From Chrysomallon squamiferum (Eukaryota > Mollusca > Gastropoda > Neomphalida > Peltospiridae), in the NCBI GenBank assembly GCA_012295275.1, contig CM022674.1, forward strand, positions 5,546,436 through 5,610,435: a DNA stretch of 64,000 nucleotides, read 5' to 3'. Below are positions 61,782-64,000 of this stretch, piece by piece. The position numbers and the translations under genes are program-made. The notes under the pieces are model-generated. The model did not search any database and was not told the DNA's origin. It worked only from the letters and a program-made list of their open reading frames with translations. Positions within the stretch are counted from its first letter, which is position 1; each line of letters begins with the position of its first letter.

Positions 61782-62229
61782 AAAAAGAAAATATACCACT
61801 TACAAGCAAAACTTAATTAAATTCATTCTAAACTAAGCATGTCAGCACATAGCTTGAAAAAGCATTTAAACCAAATTTTAAAACTACATTTTTTTTTTTT
61901 AAATGAATCTGTGTTGAGCAGAAGAATGAACAAGAAGGAAAAACACCTGACCAAAGAGCGGACAGACAGACAGACAGACAGATGAACTCTGGAACAAAAC
62001 AAAACAGCACTCTCTCTTACCGCCTTGTAACTTTCAAACTGAGATTTTAACTCTCCATATTCACTCTCCCAGTCCTCAACCTTTTTCTTGTACTGAATAA
62101 CCTGCATCAGAAATATAAAGGGTTAAAATATGTAATCATGGTTACCTTGTACGTGCTGCTCTTCACTTCATAGTCCTTGTTGCGCAGACTGTCTTCCAGT
62201 TCCTGGCATTTTTTCTTGTACTGGAGCAG
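26284..62229 (-). CDS. CROCC: Rootletin (ciliary rootlet coiled-coil protein), 31 exons resolved, 5' end outside window
   Basis: Exons in coding order: 62146-62229, 62021-62101, 56999-57114, 56500-56665, 55248-55460, 54746-54867, 53750-54337, 52934-53185, 52204-52331, 51642-51805, 50782-50905, 50366-50472, 48928-49249, 48231-48400, 47590-47769, 46949-47145, 46321-46496, 45747-45932, 44702-44946, 42790-43222, 42199-42410, 41706-41826, 35600-35763, 34941-35120, 32761-32901, 32170-32309, 31450-31579, 30740-30940, 29805-29974, 27076-27217, 26284-26616. They sum to 5,988 bases, 1,995 residues plus stop, with every phase matching. The protein is heptad-rich coiled coil broken by Ser-Arg-Pro linkers. 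It follows human rootletin (about 2,000 residues, recalled) block by block: QYKK, DLETALIKLEEE, VNGMLREQLDQA, KRQLQV, EEIAALQRDRD, KMLDSE, DPEAVRMALR, EIERSTMRLEKDKTALRKTL, LEARERAHRQKVKGLEEM. Rootletin polymerises into the striated rootlet that anchors basal bodies and links centrioles. Roughly the first 190 residues by human numbering lie past the right edge. Confidence 0.95.
27076..27217 (-). CDS. CROCC: Rootletin exon 30
   Basis: Reads LIDLTTRHRAETEMETERLR, then LLEARERAHRQKVKGLEEM. Human has EVERLRSAQAQTERTLEARERAHRQRVRGLEEQ. Ends in phase 0. Confidence 0.96.
28028..28450 (+). repeat. dispersed repeat with ATT tail, copy 2
   Basis: Second copy of the element at 5,527-5,957, here inside a rootletin intron and antisense to it. 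It differs by scattered substitutions and small indels and again ends in an ATT tract (28,399-28,450). Confidence 0.85.
29371..29745. repeat. 60-bp minisatellite
   Basis: About six head-to-tail units starting at 29371, 29431, 29492, 29552 and onward, each with taaataaccataatatatag then a ttatggtctacat segment. Units diverge toward the right. Lies within a rootletin intron. Confidence 0.9.
29805..29974 (-). CDS. CROCC: Rootletin exon 29
   Basis: Reads VEREKLITEELANQTLHDRS and LVQQLQAQLAEAEQQHAQ. It continues the human VEREKLRSHEDTVRL block directly after LRRTLDK. Ends in phase 2. Confidence 0.95.
30740..30940 (-). CDS. CROCC: Rootletin exon 28
   Basis: Sixty-seven codons ending LESEKREIERSTMRLEKDKT and ALRKTLDK. 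Human has LEAEKREVERSALRLEKDRVALRRTLDK. Very strong match. Phase 0 at both ends. Confidence 0.97.
31450..31579 (-). CDS. CROCC: Rootletin exon 27
   Basis: Reads QALNETKKQNHVLVERLQGM and ELSDSEVRRTELESQVRQSH. The donor could be CAC|GTTGTA or CACGTT|GTAAG. I used the stronger GTAAG; both keep the frame. Phase 0 out. Confidence 0.92.
32170..32309 (-). CDS. CROCC: Rootletin exon 26
   Basis: Reads VQSLNLTLSDTNATINELEE and LTASEHDRRVLQERLDQT. Human has SASLNSTRDKNLHLQKALTACEHDRQVLQERLDAAR. Ends in phase 2. Confidence 0.95.
32761..32901 (-). CDS. CROCC: Rootletin exon 25
   Basis: Forty-seven codons, VLQDRVESLVKQIQDLESKA and LQLTIDRLSLSLAKTEEEG. Human has ALQDRVDSLQRQVADSEVKAGTLQLTVERLNGALAKVEESEG. 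Phase 0 at both ends. Confidence 0.95.
33958..34130. repeat. ~84-bp tandem duplication
   Basis: Two copies, each starting with actgaattagtgaatattaa and ending in a cctatgaat or catatgaat segment. Intronic, with no coding content. Confidence 0.7.
34676..34940. repeat. diverged repeats derived from a rootletin exon end
   Basis: The segment at 34,871-34,915 resembles the last 40 bases of exon 34941-35120 with its donor (acctcgttttctgtttcttt against acctggttttctgtttcctt). Two older copies lie beyond, near 34,819 and 34,676-34,740. Confidence 0.65.
34941..35120 (-). CDS. CROCC: Rootletin exon 24
   Basis: Sixty codons, EKIGKLKQAESKLEEDKKQL and LELNRRSLEGELQRMKLAMN. Human has ISKMKANETKLEGDKRRL and LELQRRSLEGELQRSRLGLS. 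Diverged copies of its last ~40 bases plus donor continue into the next intron. Confidence 0.95.
35600..35763 (-). CDS. CROCC: Rootletin exon 23
   Basis: Reads KRGIDGRLASAQTALMLQEE and ERERKTMADKISNLERTLAA. Human has VDGRLSGVQAELALQEESVRRSERERRATLDQVATLERSLQA. Ends in phase 0. Confidence 0.95.
35764..41705 (-). other. largest resolved rootletin intron, no gene seen
   Basis: A 5.9-kb AT-rich intron. It holds a trinucleotide (AGT-type) tract at 37,985-38,110, a 30-bp duplicated unit at 38,148-38,205, TTTA tracts at 37,630-37,655, a GT repeat at 40,440-40,467 and T-rich DNA at 41,330-41,660. Short open frames near 36,458-36,775 (+) and 38,211-38,517 (both strands) have no recognisable similarity. 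Confidence 0.6.
41706..41826 (-). CDS. CROCC: Rootletin exon 22
   Basis: Reads DDALAQVHSMMTQMKDIEQE and ITQLQKALCEVEE. Human has LAEMEAERDSATSRARQLQKAVAESEE. It precedes the largest intron in the window. Ends in phase 1. Confidence 0.93.
42041..42118. repeat. (GA)n microsatellite in a rootletin intron
   Basis: Nearly pure GA. On the rootletin strand this is a long TC tract 80-160 bases downstream of the donor of exon 42199-42410. Confidence 0.95.
42199..42410 (-). CDS. CROCC: Rootletin exon 21
   Basis: Completes the second linker (RTGSPVRSGSPLRSRSVSPS) and resumes coiled coil with GVDVDPEAVRMALRSFMQQL. Human has DLDPEAVRGALREFLQEL. Ends in phase 0. Confidence 0.95.
42790..43222 (-). CDS. 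CROCC: Rootletin exon 20 with second Ser-Arg-Pro linker
   Basis: Reads VVETEASREALRKEVASLQR and LRLKLSGAEGRVNALEAALA, then IVSSLRRTIGFRQEMPRS and RSRSPIRSRSPSPRRSRP. Human has LRLSAAEGRAQGLEAELARVE and LRSALRRGLGLGR before its own proline-rich linker. Ends in phase 1. Confidence 0.95.
43223..44701 (-). other. rootletin intron 19, no gene seen
   Basis: A 1.5-kb AT-rich intron with an ATT microsatellite at 44,427-44,470 and a GTT run near 44,552-44,570. Nothing else is evident. Confidence 0.6.
44702..44946 (-). CDS. CROCC: Rootletin exon 19
   Basis: Reads ILDDQVDAIQKDCNELRANL and LEARRELQDLRRQVKMLDSE. Human has LEARRELQELRRQMKMLDSE. Ends in phase 0. Confidence 0.96.
45569..45746. repeat. ~42-bp tandem array at a rootletin splice donor
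   Basis: Four diverged units, each with atgaaaatct near its start and a ccaatattaacaac-like part near its end. The array runs up to the donor of exon 45747-45932. Confidence 0.75.
45747..45932 (-). CDS. CROCC: Rootletin exon 18
   Basis: Reads EEHKELMRKDISDLKRSVND and TADELRGTVKRAEVDKTELN, ending in phase 1 before GTGAGT. The donor side abuts a tandem array of about 42-bp units in the following intron (45,569-45,746). Confidence 0.93.
46321..46496 (-). CDS. CROCC: Rootletin exon 17
   Basis: Reads EAHSKEIKELNSAIRDVSRQ and ECSELKTQLKLVEETRDTIR. Human has EAEELRTQLRLLEDARDGLRREL. Ends in phase 1. Confidence 0.94.
46949..47145 (-). CDS. CROCC: Rootletin exon 16
   Basis: Reads ALSLLEQEKSTLQEKHSQLQ and ARIEQDRNSINNLQSELKNF. 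Human has ALSLKESEKTALSEKL and RQEQDRSTVNALTSELRDL. Ends in phase 2 before GTAAGT. An (AAAT)n repeat starts 11 bases into the intron that precedes the exon. Confidence 0.94.
47156..47200. repeat. (AAAT)n microsatellite
   Basis: About ten AAAT units, 11 bases upstream of the acceptor of exon 46949-47145. On the coding strand they form a TTTA tract. Confidence 0.92.
47590..47769 (-). CDS. CROCC: Rootletin exon 15
   Basis: Sixty codons, including EELLSRFRREKEELQEEIAA, LQRDRDDSLLMAENDKQQ. Human has EELLARLEAEKEELSEEIAALQQERDEGLLLAESEKQQ. This is the strongest local match in the gene. Phase 0 at both ends. Confidence 0.96.
48231..48400 (-). CDS. CROCC: Rootletin exon 14
   Basis: Reads EIHRIVKEKEADLDRAEHQK and ALAQEKQAHEEDVERLSRER. 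Human has AHEEDLQRLQREKE at this point. Ends in phase 0 with a gtaag donor. Confidence 0.93.
48928..49249 (-). CDS. CROCC: Rootletin exon 13
   Basis: Reads ISRQKQALSEELLSARKELE, then VTAVERENRQQSETIAALSS, then EATLYEAQQNVMALEVRKAQ. Human has EALEGSLFEVQRQLAQLEARREQLEAEGQ here. It is noticeably GC-richer than its flanks. Ends in phase 1. Confidence 0.94.
50033..50107. repeat. (TTTTTA)n repeat
   Basis: About twelve 6-bp TTTTTA units in a rootletin intron. Confidence 0.92.
50366..50472 (-). CDS. CROCC: Rootletin exon 12
   Basis: Reads LNQTLELSEFSRQQLEDEIR and NAEKAEISAQLSV. A short coiled-coil exon with a gtcag acceptor and gtaag donor. Ends in phase 0. Confidence 0.88.
50782..50905 (-). CDS. 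CROCC: Rootletin exon 11
   Basis: Reads LEAEKNSLSGEKSALEMEKT and ELVRVEQEKMDLDTEKM. It follows the human LEEEKSALQ block. Ends in phase 1 before GTAAAT. Confidence 0.9.
51642..51805 (-). CDS. CROCC: Rootletin exon 10
   Basis: Reads EALSKAELQKAELEVEINKL and LLKMQELNEGLGQDKIELNK. Human has EALTKAEAGRVELELSMTKL and LNESLAQDKLDLNRL. Ends in phase 0. Confidence 0.94.
52204..52331 (-). CDS. CROCC: Rootletin exon 9
   Basis: Reads QKVLSHQDHKMSKLREELVE and LNRVCLDKEVLEGQKLEL. A coiled-coil segment in the position of human [20 protein letters not shown]. Ends in phase 1. Confidence 0.9.
52934..53185 (-). CDS. CROCC: Rootletin exon 8
   Basis: Heptad-rich, with NVTGSEKSQLEKVRHDLNEN, LQAANSELQRQRDMLEDEKE and a basic, acidic tail. 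It corresponds to human EKLQAAQEELRRQRDRLEEEQED. Phase 2 in (GC|G), phase 2 out (TG|C). Confidence 0.93.
53750..54337 (-). CDS. CROCC: Rootletin exon 7 with SRSP linker
   Basis: A 196-codon exon beginning VNELTMINERLKIQLEEKEK. It has a Ser-Arg-Pro linker (for example RSRSPTFRQRSPNRSPSP) followed by ALNKRQLQVSDLRAKLSASR. Human has the same order: SPPRRSSPGRGRSP, then ALHKRQLQVQDMRGRYEASQ. The linker breaks the coiled coil. Ends in phase 2. Confidence 0.95.
54746..54867 (-). CDS. CROCC: Rootletin exon 6
   Basis: Begins GTTTACATGG after ttttaaag and reads VYMDRERSEKMSTDSQLREK. It ends in phase 2 within an Arg codon. Its first bases are part of the unit of a 28-bp tandem array that extends into the preceding intron, so the acceptor could be ambiguous. 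Confidence 0.85.
54859..54990. repeat. 28-bp tandem array at a rootletin splice acceptor
   Basis: Nearly five units of the type gtaaacctttaaaataattaa. The unit closest to the exon contains the true acceptor and first bases of exon 54746-54867. On the minus strand each unit presents ttttaaag|GTTTAC or a close variant. Confidence 0.85.
55248..55460 (-). CDS. CROCC: Rootletin exon 5
   Basis: Seventy-one codons, NFNEYYSAEHGRLLSLWRSV then VAFRRQFSEMKMATERDL. Human has FNAYFSNEHSRLLLLWRQVVGFRR. This is among the best conserved parts of the family. Phase 0 at both ends. Confidence 0.95.
56500..56665 (-). CDS. CROCC: Rootletin exon 4
   Basis: Contains SSLAHVNGMLREQLDQATAA and LTQDWQRAREELESKE, closely matching human SLAQVNAMLREQLDQA. 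It has a tacag acceptor and gtaag donor, ending in phase 0. Confidence 0.95.
56999..57114 (-). CDS. CROCC: Rootletin exon 3 in window
   Basis: Reads FNSTTERLESVESRLKYAES and then DLETALIKLEEEKQ. It matches human DLESALIRLEEEQQR. Phase 0 in, phase 2 out (split Arg codon). Confidence 0.93.
59614..59691 (-). CDS. CROCC: alternative first exon of a shorter rootletin isoform
   Basis: An ATG at 59691-59689 opens 26 codons (MDRSYVSDSRSVLDYYDNRS, KDYYRR) ending in a GTATGT donor in phase 0. It would splice directly to exon 56999-57114 and give a 1,966-residue protein lacking both QYKKK exons and everything upstream. An in-frame TAA lies four codons before the ATG. No acceptor-like AG with a pyrimidine tract is evident just upstream, so it looks like a first exon rather than an internal one. 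Confidence 0.6.
61605..61785. repeat. ATT/ATC microsatellite
   Basis: Interrupted ATT units, pure at about 61,693-61,740, then ATC-containing units. Confidence 0.93.
62021..62101 (-). CDS. CROCC: Rootletin exon 2 in window (QYKKK copy B)
   Basis: Twenty-seven codons, VIQYKKKVEDWESEYGELKS and on to SYKA. It has a tgcag acceptor, a gtaag donor and phase 0 at both ends. It shares the QYKKK start and general pattern with copy A, 44 bases upstream, which suggests exon duplication. Confidence 0.88.
62146..62229 (-). CDS. CROCC: Rootletin exon 1 in window (QYKKK copy A)
   Basis: Twenty-eight codons, LLQYKKKCQELEDSLRNKDY and eight more residues. It has a tttacag acceptor, a gtaacc donor and phase 0 at both ends. 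It is the closer match to the human ILQYKKRCSELE motif. Confidence 0.9.
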
Positions 62230-63984
62230 CTGTAAAGAAAACTTTCATGATGACTTTTTAACTCGAAACTAAAAAAGTCCTGTAATATCATAATACTGAT
62301 AAAGAAGATTCATCTTTCTTGTTTTGAGCTAGTTATGTCATATTTACTGACAAACTGTGAAAAAGACAACAGTGGTCATCCATCCTCAAGGATTAATAGG
62401 CATCAGTGCAGGTATAGGACCTTTTCTTGCATTGACTGCATATCTTTTTAGTGCAGCTACTGGACTATTTCCCATGACAGTTATATTTAACAAAGTCATG
62501 GAATATGCTTTAATGTCAATGGGAAAGTACATACAGAAGATCCCTTTCTGCTAAATAAAAAAAGAGTAACCTAATGTATGACAGTGCGTTGCAATTTTCA
62601 TTATCTGTTTGGTCCTTAATCTTAATTATGTATGACATTATGTGTAAAATGAGACAGTAATTATATATATATATATATATTCTTCACAAATAGTGAAGAG
62701 AAATAGCAAGAGAAATTAATCAAAATGGGCTAGTCTCTGTAACAAACAACATAATTGTTTTGTACCTTTTTATGTGTGTTTCATGAAGAATAAAAGAAAA
62801 AGGGAATAAAATCAAAATGATAGCCTTCAGAAATTTATTACTTTTGTATCACATTTTGAAATTTCTTCAGAGAAGTATTTTATTTTAATACATTGTAAAT
62901 TTCATTTTATGAAGATTAATTTTAGGATAAGGGTTTTATCTTACTTTGTTATTTGTTTTATTTTTTTAGTCAACATACATTTCTATACAATAAATGACAC
63001 AAGAAACCTTATGGGTTACCTACTTTATTGTAATACTTTGGAGTAGTTCTTAGAGAATAGTTTTATTTTACTTTATTCCTTTACATTTTCTTTACTTTAT
63101 TATTAATTTTACTTCTTTTTTTTTTTGTTAAATTAAATTCAATTTCTTGGTAAGATGTTGTTTTTTGGGTGTTTTTTTTTTTTTATTCATTTGATTTTAA
63201 GTTTCCTTTTTTCTTAAATTTTTTTTATTATTTTTAATTTACTGAAGTTTCTTTTTTAAAAACAACCTGAATATAATGTGGAGAAGCCTTCCTAATACAC
63301 CAGCATGACTACACCACTTTCTAATTTGTTCTAATAACCAAAATTAACCTTATTAACTTTTCACTGGTCTTTTACAATCCCAGGTTATGGTCTTATTCAA
63401 CAACAGTTCAAATTATAAACTATTCAACCTTTTTATTATATGGTCAAGAATATCAGATACTGTGATATCCATTAAAATATGCAATTCCTGCTATATGCCT
63501 AGTGTTTTTTCTTATTATTATTTATATTTTGTTGTTATTGTTTTTAATGGATCATTTGTCAACTTGAGTAAGTATCAGCATCAAAAATATATAGCTTTTT
63601 CAAATTATTATTCCATGTAAGAGTATAATTAATAAATTTAGGAATCGATATCCTGATCAAACAATGAAATCAGACCTCAGAACAAGGTAAGCAGAACCAA
63701 AAGCCTATTATCTGTAATATATAGAAACATTTATCTTAAAATAACAACATGTTAATATGACTTTAACTTTACCAAAAATCTTTAATTAACAGTGTATCAA
63801 AGTATCAGTATTAAAATAACAAGATATCAAATATCCCTCTATTCGGTTTGTTACAAAAACAACAACTTAAATTAACAGAATATCTAAGTATTTGTGTTAA
63901 ATATCAATATACTGCTATACAATTTTCTCAAAAAAAAGTTGAAATAACAAAGCATCAGTATTAAAACAAGATTTCAGGATATAC
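62230..63984 (-). other. rootletin intron or unresolved 5' region
   Basis: AT-rich with poly-T tracts near 63,115-63,240. A 66-codon plus-strand frame (62,357-62,554) encodes a hydrophobic stretch (ISAGIGPFLALTAYLF). It stands out in base composition and ends just before an A-rich run. It matches nothing I recognise and may be a retrocopy fragment. Confidence 0.4.
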
Positions 63985-64000
63985 CTCTATCCAACTTTCT
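63985..64000 (-). CDS. CROCC: possible upstream rootletin exon cut by the window edge
   Basis: On the minus strand the last 16 bases read RKLDR and then G before GTATAT, which could be a donor. Human rootletin has RRKLQAYQEG shortly before the QYKK motif. The implied phase 1 does not match the phase-0 start of the next exon found. Another small exon would have to lie between 62,230 and 63,984, and I could not find one. Confidence 0.25.

Larger units (their letters stand above)
57115..62020 (-). other. rootletin intron containing the alternative first exon
   Basis: A 4.9-kb intron of the long form. Apart from the first exon at 59,614-59,691 it contains TTTA repeats (60,163-60,205), an ATT/ATC tract (61,605-61,785) and otherwise unremarkable AT-rich sequence. 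The part above 59,700 would be the promoter of the short isoform. Confidence 0.6.

Overview
The window is animal nuclear DNA. It is strongly AT-rich, saturated with microsatellites, and has GT-AG introns and only small coding islands. The coding content and the extreme load of simple repeats suggest a mollusc, most likely a coleoid cephalopod. That placement is inference; the sequence does not prove it.

Layout. Bases 1-10,777 contain no gene I can support. They hold microsatellites, poly-T tracts, one copy of an interspersed repeat with an ATT tail, a diverged local duplication with a 24-bp perfect palindrome, and weak transposon-like fragments. From 10,778 to 21,610 on the plus strand lies an 11-exon homologue of BBS12, the chaperonin-like Bardet-Biedl syndrome protein. 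One giant exon gives it an acidic, serine-rich insertion of roughly 700 residues. Two reading-frame breaks are visible, one in exon 5 and one in exon 8. From 26,284 to beyond the right edge, on the minus strand, lies rootletin (CROCC), the coiled-coil protein of the ciliary rootlet. I resolved 31 exons plus an alternative first exon. Their 5,988 coding bases join without a single frame break and give 1,995 residues. The 5' end of the gene is outside the window.

The two genes converge tail to tail, with about 4.7 kb between their stop codons. Candidate polyadenylation signals for each lie about 290 bp apart near 22.6-22.9 kb. Both products serve cilia: BBS12 in assembly of the BBSome, rootletin in anchoring the basal body.

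The most useful second-look items are these. (1) The BBS12 frame breaks sit beside an error-free rootletin, so a generally poor assembly is a weak explanation. (2) BBS12 carries a very large disordered insertion. (3) Two adjacent, symmetric rootletin exons both encode a QYKKK motif, and an alternative first exon downstream would skip both. (4) Three rootletin introns carry tandem arrays that begin exactly at an exon edge, so splice-site-like sequence has been multiplied. (5) A dispersed repeat family appears to seed ATT microsatellites.
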